Below are positions 22,829 through 34,263 of a DNA stretch of 64,000 nucleotides, in pieces. The DNA comes from Pseudofabraea citricarpa. Its lineage: Eukaryota > Ascomycota > Leotiomycetes > Helotiales > Dermateaceae. The position numbers were made by a program, and so were the translations under genes. The notes beneath the pieces are model-generated. The model was not told the DNA's origin and ran no database searches. It worked only from the letters and a program-made list of their open reading frames with translations. Each line of letters starts with the position of its first letter. The stretch's first letter is position 1. The stretch is from positions 992,001-1,056,000 of the forward strand of contig JAPWGK010000003.1 in the NCBI GenBank assembly GCA_029641185.1, given 5' to 3'.

Positions 22829-23667
22829 AGGCGAGTGACGTTGTCATGAAATTACGAAATAGAAATGATCTGGGATAGGGAATAATGGGGGACATAGGCA
22901 ACAAGAGAAGACTGACTTCGGGGTTTGCTCTGCCTGGCGTTCTGATACTCGGCACCTTTTTACCGTGCGGGTCGCATTGATTTTGTTGTACAGAAGTGCT
23001 ATGCATATACAATTCGTAGACTGTAGTGTGGTTGTCCGCATAGCGCGGCCTCAATAATAGTCATCAGCATCTGGCATGGGATGGCGTTTAGGAATCGGCA
23101 TATCCATCCATTGATGGAGACTATATTACTTTAGAGTCATTGCATTTGAGGCAGTTACTCTTACAATCAATGTTTCGCATGTGCTACAATTGGCATGTTC
23201 TTAAAGTCTTACAAGTTTTTGGTGTGACATGATTTCAAGCTTAATTATATATTAGCAGAAGGGCAGCTTGTTCAACGATTATCAAAAGGGGGATGTATTA
23301 GACCATCACTATGCAAGGGCATAGCAGGTTGAAGTACAGTAGTATGGCTGAGTAGATGCTGAATCGAATGGTGTGCTACCATATGGGAAGGCAGTTCTCG
23401 CCATAGTCGTGCCTTCCCAAAAGAGTGTTCGAGCGCGTCAGGTACCCAGGTACCTTCAACAGTTCGCGCCATCCAGCCAACCCTTCCACGCGGGACACGT
23501 TATACATACGATTATACACCCTCTTATTATTCGTCGAGACTTGAAAGGGATTATTCTAGTTCCATCACACCAGACACTAGGGTTCTTTTCGTTTCTGACA
23601 TCGCAAACCCTCTCTGTCCATGAGTGGCACTAAAACCTGCGTTGGTTGGATGCGTCCTTGAGCGAAA
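22829..23667. other. Intergenic between FLC-like gene and REC8
   Basis: Same-strand neighbours. AT-rich around 23140-23260, otherwise unremarkable. No ORF with family resemblance and no RNA gene seen. Confidence 0.5.
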
Positions 23668-26184
23668 ATGTTCTATAGCCACGAGAGTAAGCTTTTTAGA
23701 CTCTATTATTGCATACCAAACTGCTGATCAGTGCCTTTAGTTCTGACGAATCGCAAGTATGGCGTCGCTACTGTCTGGTAAGTATATCGCAGTCATTACC
23801 AGGCACCATCCTATCCGAGGACAAGAAGAGCACTTTTCTAGAATGATAAGAGCTAACGTGAGGTTCCTCAGGTTGGTCGCTACTCTTGGCGCAAAGTCCA
23901 ATGCTAGGAAGGTGACGCGTAAGGCAATTCTTGAGGTTGATGTCCAGAAGGCTTGTGAGACCATCATGGAGCCAGAGGCACCAATGGCTCTAAGACTCCA
24001 GAGCAACCTGCTGTATGTCATCTAATTTTGAATTTTTCTGCTTTAGCTGAACTCTTCATAGTTATGGCGTCTCTAGAGTATACTCACAGCAAGTTGGTTA
24101 TGTCCTTGCCGATGCGCAAACAGCACAGACAACTATGAGGGCTTTGATCAGGATTGCCCGTGACAACGAGATTGACCCAGCTGCCGGAAAAGCCCGGTGA
24201 GTGGAACCTCTACAAAATGCACAGCAGTTACTGACGCCAATAGCCCTGACCAGCTGATTCTGATGGATGATCCAGCTTTCCTACCAGACATGGCACTACC
24301 ACCACTGGACTTGGATTTCTCTCAGATAGATTTTGCACTAGTTGGGAACTCTCAAGCATCTTTGATGACTCCTGGTGGACGACGTACTTCTACTCCGTCA
24401 GAGCATTCAGCCTCAATGCCTAGCATCAATCTGCCTTCTTCCAGTAATGGTGGCCCAGGATCCTATCAACTGCCAATGAATGATCCGTTTGGAGACATGT
24501 CCGGACTGAAGACGCCAAGTCGCAAAGGAGGACTCTTTGAACACGAAGAGCAGATCTTATTTGATGACAATCTTGATTTCGGCATTGATGCTGATGGGAA
24601 CTTACATGATATCACCGAGGAGGAGCGTCAGATGCGCCGTGCCAGCACCGTACCTCGACTAGGAAGACTTGAGAGCGACTCTGCAGCCAGTGGACGCGTT
24701 CGCAAAGAACACGAAGAGGCTCTTGCCCAGCCGGTTAATCTGATGGACGATCAGGGTGATTTCAATATGATTCAGTTTGGAGAAGATGTTCAGGTTCTCC
24801 CAGATGCCGAGCCGTTTCCGTTTATGTCAGGTGGCAACCCAAACGCATCCCAACGTGACCCTAACGATGATCCCTTCTCTGATCCTTTGGTATCATCTGA
24901 GAGTGCTGCAGCTCTGCAGAAGCGAAGAAAGCCTAGGAAAGCTAAGAAGGTACTGATTGACCGACAACTCTTCTACCGAAATTCCGACCTCCTCACTTGG
25001 CAACAGGAATACCTTCAGAACATGGAGGATGCTACTAAAGCAAAGAAGCGTCATCAATTAGTTGTACAGTCGAAGATTGTTGCAAATCACTTTGTTTGGG
25101 GCACCGGAATTGGTCATGTTGGCGATGGCATAGGGTCCTCGCGTATTCAAGGTCCTCTTGCCGCTATGTTTGCTGGGGAGGCACTTATGGAGAGACTTGT
25201 AGGAAGGAAAATTGGGTAAGTTATCACATATCGCATACTAGAATTTCTTTTACGTGTTTTAAGAATTCACACTTCAAATACTGACATGAATCCAGGTCAG
25301 CGAAGAAAGCCAAGAAATCAGCTAAGCGACCACACGAGCCAGATTCTGCAGACGAAGCAGACAGTGAGACACGTCGCGTACGAGCTCGTCAAGTAGAAGA
25401 AGAGGATGAAAATGGTCGTGGTGCTAATATGGAAGACGACGAGGCGATAATGATGGGTGATGATAGTGTCAGCATTGAAGTTGGAAGAGAAGCACCATCC
25501 GCTCTACCTGACGTCCCTTCTTCTGCAATGCCCTGGAATATGTCTGCCTCAGTTCACTCACATCAACGTGGTCACTCACAGCCATCCAGCAGTATCCAAG
25601 GACGGGGTTCACACATACCAAGTTCAATAGGTCGTCGCCTTACCGCGGCATCTCCTCTCATGGGACGCGGCTCAGAACTACCCGGCGAATTAGAGAATTT
25701 CAGTCAGCTTCAAGAAGACGAAGATGCCCCAATCATGTATGGACGTGACGAAGAAGAAGAAAACGAAGACGCTATGCTCGGCAGCCAGCCAGAGAGCATG
25801 AGCGAATCCCAAGCGAACAACTTCGAACTCTACGGCGCCGCCGCCAACGTCGACACGCAAGAAGCGGCCAAATCGCAGTGGGTACGCGACGCACTCGACC
25901 AAGAATCCAACAACTTCCTCGACTACGTGCGGAACACCATCTCAGAGAAGACGCACGACGAACTGGACCAGGAGGATGACGACGTCTTCGGCTTGGGCGC
26001 CGAGAATCGTGAGAAATACGTCTTGTTTGAAGAACTGTTCGACCCAAATACGCACTCGCATATCGTTGCCGCCCAGGCTTTCTATCATGTCCTGACCCTC
26101 GCTACGAAACACCGTGTCTGGACTGCGCAGGTCAATACGGAGGAGGAGCCGTTCGCCGAGATCCGGATTGGTGTTCTTGGTTGA
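23668..26184 (+). CDS. REC8: Meiotic cohesin kleisin subunit Rec8
   Basis: Alpha-kleisin that closes the cohesin ring during meiosis and is cut by separase. Six exons: 23668-23686, 23741-23777, 23872-24012, 24062-24196, 24244-25215, 25296-26184, coding 730 residues. The first three joins rebuild the diagnostic N-terminus MFYSHEILTNRKYGVATVWL followed by VATLGAKS. The Rad21/Rec8 N-terminal domain continues through ALRLQSNLLYGVSRVYSQQ. The centre is acidic and low complexity, with separase-type ExxR candidates such as EEER. The C-terminal winged helix that binds SMC1/3 is around HSHIVAAQAFYHVLTLATKH. The N-terminus fits Rec8 rather than mitotic Rad21. Small first exons of 19 and 37 nt are supported only by conservation and splice signals. 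Confidence 0.88.
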
Positions 26185-26730
26185 ATTGAAGCTTGAAGGA
26201 TCTCATTTAGCATGTGGAGTTTTTCTCCTTTTCTTTTTTACTTGTCTTTTCTTTCTCTTGTGGGGTTACATGTCAGCGGGAGGATATGCTGGATAGAGCT
26301 ACCGAGACTTCCTTTTGCAGTCTTGGGTGGAGGGGAGAACAGACATATTTTTTGCTCGTGGGTTGGAGGACCAAACTTTGCTATCTTTTTTTCGACTTTT
26401 TCTTTTTCTTTTTCTTTTTAATGAGGTTTTGTAGGCGGATCAGTCGGTGGGTTTTAATTTCTAGAGCGAAAGGACGGGAAAGAGGAGATACCAGAAAGAA
26501 TTCAGTAGCTTAGGATGCATGGTATGAGTATGTAAACCTCCGAGGAGGAGGTGGGTTTGCTTCACAAGTTAAGTATCTGCCTTATTTGAACCTTTTTGTG
26601 AGTTGATATCTTTAAAACTTTAAAAGAGGTTGAAAGTGAAGATTGACGGGAATGTGCATGAAAGTGAAAGCGATGGAACAGTTCTTATTATTATTCTAAA
26701 GAGATTGGGATGTAAATGCACCAACGCAAC
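26185..26730. other. Convergent intergenic between REC8 and TRM44
   Basis: Holds a strong polypyrimidine run (about 26378-26420, repeated CTTTTT) and AT-rich sequence that may carry the 3' ends of both genes. No coding signal. Confidence 0.5.
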
Positions 26731-28272
26731 TCAATGTCCCCGCGGAGCTGGGCTCTTGACCAACTTCATCGCATTCTCGACCCAGCCCTCAGCGCCGCCA
26801 AACTCTTTAACAACCTGTTTTACATCTACCTCTTCCCCTTCCCTCCTCCTCCCAATCAACGCCGTGTTCCGCGTACTCGGAATCCTCAACATCTCCCGCT
26901 CAACCACCCACCCGCACCTCTGAGCGATCCTCTCAGTCCAACCGACCAAGGCCGCATACGCCGAGCCCGAGCCCCCGCCAGGAGCGCGAAACTTAGCACC
27001 GGCCAGGTTATGGCTGCAGCAGGGGATGATGATAAAGGGGTTCTCGTTTGGGGTAGCGAGGAGCGGCGTCCAGGGGGTAAGCTCATCGGCATGATTCGAG
27101 ATGATGAAGGTGTTTTTCGGGAAGCAGCCGGTGTGGATGTTCTGCTTCTGGGATTCTTCTGAGCTGGGTGCCGCAGAGGAGAGGAGCGATGGGATCAGCA
27201 CCCGCTCCGAGAGGGCGCCCTGTGTGCTTGTCGGGTATGTGGCCCAGGATTTCCGGCGCCGCGCATCGAAGCCCGTCCCGTGGTATCCCTCGCTGAGCAG
27301 GATGTGCGTCAGCAGGCCGTTGCCGCAGCCGATGTCGACGAAGTCCGGCACGCGCTGGCCCTTCTGCGTATACGTGTCGCGCCACAGCGTGATGAGGAAG
27401 GCCGCGATGCACAGGTCTTCGAAGACGTGTTTCGTCGGATCCGTCACCTCGACCCAGTTCCGGATCAGCTCCCTCGCGTACTTGGCCTTCAGGCCCGCGT
27501 ACGTGTTCTGCACGCTGGCCTGCGGTAGTATCTGGTCGTGGTGCACGCGCTTCACGTACCCGGCTGACGTGCCTTGCCCGTGCTTGTAGAGCACCCGCAG
27601 CAGGTGGTGTGCTGTGCTCTTCAGCTTCTCCGGCGTGTTGTTCTTCTGCCCCTGCCGCGCTCGCTCGCTTTCGAGCTCTTCTGCTGTGCACCATGTCCCC
27701 GCCGAGTCGCTGAAGAACGAGTAGTGGATTGAGATTCGCCCCGTTTGTGTTGAGGCGTTCCATGTATGTAGAAGTCCGATCCCGCGTACGCCTGGGTGGT
27801 AGAATGGCGAATCGGCCGCGCTTGAGATGTGTGGGTTGTAGATGACGAGGGTTTGGATCTCACCTTCGCCTTCGCCTTCGCCCTCGCTTGATTCCTTGAC
27901 ATGACCTGTGTAGAGTAGACATGTTTGATCGAGTGTCCTATCAAGCTGTGCGTTTCGTGGTATTAAAGTTCGTACGACGACTTGATTAAGTGTGAAGCCA
28001 TGCAGCAGTGTGAGTCGAGGACGGATCTCGCTCTCGCTTGTCTCTGCTTCGAAGTCCTCGTTGTATTCTCGATCCAGAGAGATCTCGCCCCGGTAGAGAT
28101 GGGTCGAGTTCAGGTTTGGGTTCTTGATGAAGTTCCGCATTACGAGAGAGAAGATCTCCGGCGGAAATGAGCATTCGTGATAGACTATGGGCGTCCATGT
28201 TTCGTTTGTCGTCGAGTAGATCTGGGGTTCGTCTTCTGGCTTGAAACTTTGGGATTCGAATATAGCCATCAT
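26731..28272 (-). CDS. TRM44: tRNA(Ser) (uracil-44-2'-O)-methyltransferase
   Basis: SAM-dependent methyltransferase that modifies U44 of tRNA-Ser. One exon. The SAM-binding motif DIGCGNGLLTHIL is followed by GFDARRRKSW and then SNHADELTPWTPLL and IIPCCSHN, all hallmarks of Trm44. I place the start at 28272 (MMAIFESQ, context CCGCC before ATG), giving 513 residues. The frame stays open upstream to 28560 with further Met codons at 28461 and 28560, and the 28461 version would add a basic, Ser-rich leader resembling a mitochondrial presequence (see findings). A short Glu-Gly repeat (EGEGEGEGE) sits in a loop. The gene-body codon bias is strongly GC3 around 27200-27700. Function is well supported; the start is uncertain. 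Confidence 0.9.
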   Translation of the reverse strand: MMAIFESQSFKPEDEPQIYSTTNETWTPIVYHECSFPPEIFSLVMRNFIKNPNLNSTHLYRGEISLDREYNEDFEAETSESEIRPRLTLLHGFTLNQVVVRTLIPRNAQLDRTLDQTCLLYTGHVKESSEGEGEGEGEIQTLVIYNPHISSAADSPFYHPGVRGIGLLHTWNASTQTGRISIHYSFFSDSAGTWCTAEELESERARQGQKNNTPEKLKSTAHHLLRVLYKHGQGTSAGYVKRVHHDQILPQASVQNTYAGLKAKYARELIRNWVEVTDPTKHVFEDLCIAAFLITLWRDTYTQKGQRVPDFVDIGCGNGLLTHILLSEGYHGTGFDARRRKSWATYPTSTQGALSERVLIPSLLSSAAPSSEESQKQNIHTGCFPKNTFIISNHADELTPWTPLLATPNENPFIIIPCCSHNLAGAKFRAPGGGSGSAYAALVGWTERIAQRCGWVVEREMLRIPSTRNTALIGRRREGEEVDVKQVVKEFGGAEGWVENAMKLVKSPAPRGH

Positions 28273-28752
28273 GGCGGAACTTGTAGAAAATGACTTGGTT
28301 GCTTGAAAACCACTTTTGTTTTGTCTTGTTGATGGGCTTAATGTCCCATACTGCCTGTTGAAAGGTTGCTCCTTTTTGATATAAAACACGTGACTTGGTT
28401 TTACAAGAGCTGGTAGAGCTTTCCACCTTGATGCTCTCCTGGCTACCGACTTTACAAACATCAACTTGAGGTATGTAGGTAGACCCAGCTGATACAGGTG
28501 GTCTTTGTAATTGATGCAAAAGCAGAAGGCTGACGACGGGACGAGGACGAGGCTGAACACCAGAGACGTTGCAGAAGTCGGGCTCGCTTACATAAGCCAC
28601 CAACCAGGAGAAGGCAGTGGTGCTAGCCGAATTGCCCTAAGCATGGCGCACGCACTAGTGTCCGCACAAACTGACGATATCCGCGACTTTTGATTTCTGG
28701 TAGAAAGAAACGAGGAGATCACGACGACAACCAACACGACAAATCAGCCAAG
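28273..28752. promoter_or_regulatory. Divergent TRM44/RPL24 upstream region
   Basis: 480 bp between the chosen TRM44 start and the RPL24 start. A CACGTG E-box lies at 28387-28392. Much of it is open in the TRM44 frame, so part may be coding if an upstream TRM44 start is used. Confidence 0.45.
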
Positions 28753-29514
28753 ATGCGTACCTACGACGACACCTTCTCCGGAGAGAAGATCTACCCTGGA
28801 AAGGTACGAGATGCTCCAATTTTTGCCCGTGTCCCGCAAGAGATCCTGAGGCTGGTTACGATTGTGGTTATCAACGCATTGGATGGTGGCGATGGCCCGG
28901 GCAAGAGTTGGGATGGAGCTGCAGATGCACATGAGTTTCTGGGAGGATTGAATCGCTGACGGGTTTTCTCAATTTACAGGGCAAGCTTTACGTTCGTGGC
29001 GACAGCAAGATCTTCCGTTTCCAGAACGGAAAGACCGAATCCCTTTTCCTTCAACGAAAGAACCCCCGCCGCATCGCGTGGACCGTTCTCTTCCGCAGAC
29101 AACATAAGAAGGGTATCTCTGAGGTATGCGCGAACCCCCCGTTCCATGAGGAGCAAGAGCAAGCAGGCGATTTCTGGGTAATACAGGTGGACAAACAGAG
29201 GCTAATATTATCTTTTTCTCTGCGTACAGGAAGTAGCCAAGAAGCGATCCCGCCGCACAGTCAAGTCCCAACGTGCCATCGTTGGTGCTTCCCTCGATGT
29301 GATCAAGGAGCGACGAACCCAGCGACCCGAGGCCCGTAGCGCCGCTCGATTGGCCGCCATCAAGGAGGGCAAGGACAAGAAGGCCGCCGCCGAGAACAAG
29401 AAGAAGGCTGAGAAGGCAAAGAGCGCAGCCAGCGCAGCCAAGGGCAACTCAAAGATCACTAGCAAGCAGGGAGCAAAGGGTGCACAGATGAAGGTCCAGG
29501 CCAACAGCCGTTAA
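28753..29514 (+). CDS. RPL24: 60S ribosomal protein L24 (eL24)
   Basis: Large-subunit ribosomal protein. Exons 28753-28803, 28980-29123, 29230-29514; phase-0 joins give 159 residues, the usual length. N-terminus [19 protein letters not shown], then [35 protein letters not shown] and a Lys/Ala-rich C-terminal helix. Introns are longer than most in the window (176 and 106 nt), which is common in fungal ribosomal protein genes. Codon choice is strongly biased (AAG, ATC, CGC), as expected for high expression. Convergent with the EGD1 gene. Confidence 0.96.
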
Positions 29515-30776
29515 ACACGCTCTCTCTTCATTCGGGGGGTCCTGTTAAATGGGGTGCTTATGCTTGAGCTTGAGGTTTTTTTGTTGTTTTTATCCTGGTG
29601 GTTGGGTTGGGGTTGTTGGGTCCTAAAATAGCTGATCAATGCAAGACCCGGTACGACTTCAGATTTAAGGCACGGTGGAGGGTTCATCTCGTTGACTGTG
29701 ATGTGTAAGGATTCGTAAATGACTTCCATTTGAGATGTCTGAGATTCTACTCATCCAAGTCCATGTACCTGCCGCTACTGGACAGCAAAGAGCAGTATGC
29801 ACAGGAAACTCTCATACCAGCTGGGATGAAGTAGCAAATCTGACGAATATGTCCACCAAGACATGGTTCAAACCATGGCCTTTGCATTCAGATTCCAGAT
29901 GAACGTTGCTGTCCCATCATACAGACCTATGACGTGACGTCCTACTTAGACGGTCTAAATGGAAATTAACAAGATACTATAGATGATGATATATGTCATG
30001 GACTAGAATGGATATTGCTATGCTCCCATTCAGCCCTGTGAGAGGACGAAAGCAGCAGACATCATTACCCTACCCATACGCGGGTTTTACAATGCGATAT
30101 GGGACTCTGATCAATGCTGCTCTGGAGACAGTTTTGCCATTTAGGGATTTACTACAATTTGGGATTGGTCGAAAGCAAAAGCAGAGACGTAAACTTCGAG
30201 AAGGGAGAAGATTGAAAAGCCAGATTTTCGTGACATCGAGTATCCATACAAGAACAAGTAGACAAGCAAAGAAACCTAAGGCACCGCCGCACTATGCTAG
30301 GTAGGTAAACTGCACCATGTACGTACCCATCGAGAGTCGGAGACAGACAGGAAAGGATCCACCTGTAGTAGAGACCGCAGTGAATCTCAGTAATGAGGCT
30401 GTAATCACAACCATCCTTCAAGGTCTCTTTCCTTTCTCATGCTCTTCCAAACGCTTTTCTTTGCACGTACACATCACACTCACACACTCAGAAACACACA
30501 TACGAACAACCGAAGCCGCACCAGCGATGCAATTGAAAAAGTTTTCATATTTTGATTCAACTCCCCCTCCCAGAATATTGCCAGTCATTGCCCGCTCAAG
30601 AGAGGAAAAAGAGGTAAGAGAGTTTTTTTGTACGAGCATCTCAACTGGGGGAAAGCATTTGAGATGAAAAGGAAGTTAGGCAGCAGTAGTAATGTGGCAA
30701 TTGTGGATTGGGTAATGTGAGGGTTTTCGGATTTTTTTCCGCTTTTCCCCTCTCCGGGTCCGTTTTTGTCCTTTCT
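29515..30776. other. Convergent intergenic between RPL24 and EGD1
   Basis: 1.26 kb with G/T-rich sequence just after RPL24 and a CA-rich stretch near 30465-30510. ORFs present are short and unrelated to anything I recognise. Confidence 0.5.
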
Positions 30777-31552
30777 TTATTCGACCTTGTCCTCGAAGTT
30801 CTCGCCGGCTACCAAATCGGGGATGTCATCATCATCGTCATCGTCTTCCTTCTTGTCATCACCCTCGCCTGCCTTCTGCATGGATTGGTAGCTCTCAGCT
30901 AGCTTGCGGAGAGATGCGAGCGAGTCGGGGCCGAGTTGGTTCAGGATACCGGGAACAAGCTCGGTGAGCTCTTTGTCCTCTCCGTTTCCGTAGATGGCAA
31001 AGGTGTTGGCTGGGACAGCGGCGTGAACTATGAATCGCTGTGTTAGCTTACGGCTCTGTTGATGAGTTTTGTCAGTGCGAGCTTGGCCTTACCCTTTGGT
31101 GCTGCGAAGTGGATGACGTTTCCGTCAGCCTTGAACATGTTGACCTCCTCAATTGCTTGGATAGGTTGAACATTAAGCTTCTTGAGAGAGGTTTGTAGCT
31201 TCTTGTCGTCCATTCCAGCGCTCTTGTGAACCTTCTTGACCTTTCTTCTTGGTGTGCCCTTTCCACTATAACCCAGATCTGTCAGCATCTCCTTCATTTG
31301 CGCTTATGCATTGTATGTGGTGTGCTAGCATCCAATGTGCTGCTCGATCTTGTGCATGGTAGATAGAGAGATTGCGTTACGTACCCTAGATCGAAGAATG
31401 TTAGCAGTTGTTCAAACTCGAAGCTCTAATGGAGCTCGATGAAGCTCCGTCCCTCGGCCCTGCACGCACGCAGCCTGGCCATCGCAAGAGGAATCATCAA
31501 ACTCACCAATTCGCACCGACTGCTGCATCTTCTTCAACTTTTCCATATCCAT
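30777..31552 (-). CDS. EGD1: Nascent polypeptide-associated complex subunit beta
   Basis: NAC beta binds ribosomes near the exit tunnel and shields new chains. Minus-strand exons: 31552-31507, 31385 (one base), 31265-31093, 31027-30777, giving 156 residues, the usual size. Exon 1 reads [15 protein letters not shown] plus one base; exon 3 starts with one base then [17 protein letters not shown]. Including G at 31385 yields [11 protein letters not shown], the conserved ribosome-binding region of fungal NAC beta; without it the frame is lost. The NAC domain follows ([20 protein letters not shown], then [14 protein letters not shown] after intron 3), and the acidic tail ends [25 protein letters not shown]. 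Intron boundaries: 31386-31506, 31266-31384, 31028-31092. Identity is certain; the one-base exon is an inference from frame and conservation. Confidence 0.93.
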
Positions 31553-32183
31553 GATTGCGGTAGGGGGTGACTTTCCGTCCCGGAGAGTCGAAGGGTTCGG
31601 GTGGTGGTGGGAGGTTGAGGAATTGAAGGGGACTGTGCTGCGGTCACGGAATGTCAGAAAGCTGTGCGGGAATGCGCCAGTGTACACGTGCGATGGGACC
31701 TCGAGCTTGATGGGATTGGAGACGTACTGATGTGGTTATGAAGGATCTCCTTTCGTTCAGTCGCGGTGAGGTCGTCGTGAAGATTTCACGAGCAGTTGTG
31801 GGTGCCAAGCCTTGCGATGTAAGCGAAAAGTTTTTGTGGGGAAGTCGAACTCTGCTGCGACGACCAGCGACTTGTGAATTAACAGCAAAGCCTGCAGCAG
31901 CTCATATTATACCTCTACAATCCTCTCATTCACTCAATATCCTTCTACATAATCTGACATCCAGTCGACCGGGTCTGGTCTGCAGCAGAGCCTCTTCCAC
32001 CCCTGCCTCTGCCTGTCTTGCACCCTTCCATTGCCTTCCATATTAAAAACGGGCAGCTACAAGACCTCAAGACCTTTCTTTACTCATGCATAAAGCTTCT
32101 TTCCTCTGCATCCTCTTTATACATGTACATGCATTCATACTTTCACTCTATCGCAATCCACTCAATCCAAACAACATCAAAAC
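31553..32183. other. Intergenic upstream of EGD1
   Basis: Contains the EGD1 leader and probable promoter and the 3' flank of the next minus-strand gene. No other coding signal. Confidence 0.5.
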
Positions 32184-33688
32184 CTAGTCGCTGATGTCCA
32201 TCTCTGTTGATGCTAAGCTTGGCGATTTAGGCGTTGGTGGAGGAGGGGGCGGGATATCAAAGAGTGTCTCTCCTTTCTTAGCTTCCCAGAACCAGGTGTC
32301 AACAAACCAGAAGCCGTCGATGTTTTTCTCATGGTGTCCGTAGTTGTACCCAAGTTGGCGTCGAACCTCTCTCTCTTCATCACTCTCATCCTCTGGGATT
32401 TCCACAAACTCTTCCTCTTCCTTGACCTCATTGGCCTTGCTCCGAGCAGCATTTTTGGGTTTTCTCCTCCTACCAGTGCTTCCCTTATATATCTGTGCCC
32501 GGCGTACCTTTGGTGGACTCTTTGGAAGCAACGTCTTTGTTGCAAGTTCAGGAGTCTCTGGAGTTGGGGGAGGTGGAATTTCCCCTGGAGCCTTGGGAGT
32601 TTTGAGAGTTTTGGACCGCAAGGTCATTGAAAAAGTTTGGGTGGTCTTTATGATTCTTGGCGCAGTTGCTTCCACTTCAAGTTGTTCCTTTTCCTTATTT
32701 ACTTTTTCCTTTTCGTTAGCCACTTGTTCCTTTTCATTATCCACTTGCTCGTCCTTCTTCCCTACTCTGATCCTATTCACTTTTCGTGGAGCTGGGAGAC
32801 TGAATTGAATCTTTGAAGTCCAGCCAGAAACCCTTTCTGTCTTTCCTGGAATTTGAAAGAGCTGGTTGATTTCCTCCACGATATCAATGTCTTTCGCATC
32901 GATTCTCAGGTTGAATCGCTGGAGTGTGCAGGGATACCGACGGCTATAATTGTTCAGGATGTTCAGCACGTGATATGAATCCATTTCTGACTTTCCAATG
33001 ACGATGGTCAGTTCGCGAAGCATGGTATCGTACATGAACGAAAACATGAACTTCTCCGGAGACGGAGTAGAAAGGGGTACAGTGACACCCTTGGGATCAC
33101 TTAGATCTTTCGGGTGCCTAGCATCATCTGGACTACTCAAGTATCAGTACGGCTGACCGAGTCCTCTTTCGAGGTTGACAAGAAAGAAAGGTAGGTGTAC
33201 CTGAAATTGAATGTCATCTTTCGTAGTGATTGCATGTCGCGTATCATCGCCTTATGAAGAAAGTTATTCATCTGGAAAGGACGAATCCAAAAATCGGTAA
33301 CGTCAAAAAAGACTCTCAAAGCATCTGAATAGGTCTTTGGCAAGCTTTGGAGAGTGATCAGAAGTGCGGGCACCGGCGTTCTGTGTTCAACATCCCCAAG
33401 CAGGGAAACATAGTAGCCTCCAAGGAAATACTGGGCAAAGAGGGTCTCTCTAGCCTTTGGACTAAGCTGCATCAAGAGCAAGGGCCTACTTTTCTTTCCG
33501 ATTCTTTTGTTGCTGATCATGGGGAATCGGTTGTGTCTATGATGTGGCGGAGAGGAATTCTTGAGTGCGTTGTCTCTGGCGACTCTGGCCTTGTAGCGAC
33601 TGTCTTCGTCAAATGGAGCTGGGAAGAATGGCGCGATTGAACACTGGCCTTGTTCAGGATCCGCATGATCACCGTGCTGGATATGCAT
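32184..33688 (-). CDS. Hypothetical protein, 2EXR/F-box-like family, with heptad coiled coil
   Basis: Two exons, 33688-33201 and 33135-32184 (65-nt intron), 479 residues in frame; the join gives KMTFNFSSPDDARHPK. The first half has the layout of fungal 2EXR-like proteins: a LSPKARETLFAQYF helix, then PVPALLITLQSLPKTYSDALRVFF. The middle carries a heptad-like charged repeat (EQVDNEK / EQVANEK / EKVNKEK) suited to a coiled coil, then a basic Pro/Lys-rich stretch. It ends with FWFVDTWFWEAKKGETLFD and a polyproline run. The neighbouring minus-strand gene shares the domain order and the WFWEAK motif, so the two look like a tandem duplication. Function unknown. Confidence 0.72.
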
Positions 33689-34263
33689 CTTGACGTGAGG
33701 CTCTTGTCGTCTGCCTCTGCCTTGACGTGTGGTTGTCGTCGCTTAACTTTTGATGGCGGTGTTGTGAGGTTGATGAACGACAGATGATAAATGAAGGTTG
33801 CTCAATCACAGATCTTGAACAGCAGGAGATAGACGGTAGTTGTGGTCTGGCTCTGTTGCAACTCGACTGTCAACAAGATCAATTTTTTCGGGGGTTGTCA
33901 AAGCTTGTTCGATGAATATGCTAGTAGAGAGCAGAATCTTCAAGAGTTTACGCATTTCTAGTCGCTTAACCCAACCTTAAAATAGTCCCAACAGCTCTGC
34001 ATTTCTGTACCGATATTATACCAAGTGCTTATAAGCCAATTTTACAGTGTTCAATTTCTCTTTTATTTTCGTCAATCAAGGTGACTAACTAATCACCTAA
34101 ACTCTGGTACACATACTCATATCAACAAAGGGTATAGGATATATCAAATCAATTTGATTATCCGCAAGGCATGAGAAATGTGGTCCAGCTTGAGAATTCC
34201 TGCAAGAATCCATTCTGCAGAACTCATTTCACAACCAGAAACCCTTTAGTATCCTGTCAACAC
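33689..34263. other. Intergenic between two related minus-strand genes
   Basis: AT-rich from about 33940 to 34170. Expected to hold the promoter of the upstream paralogue and the 3' flank of the downstream one. Nothing else seen. Confidence 0.5.

Noticed and set aside
27083..27763. 226-codon minus-strand ORF inside TRM44
   Set aside because: It is an alternative frame of the GC3-rich TRM44 body; the TRM44 frame holds all conserved motifs.
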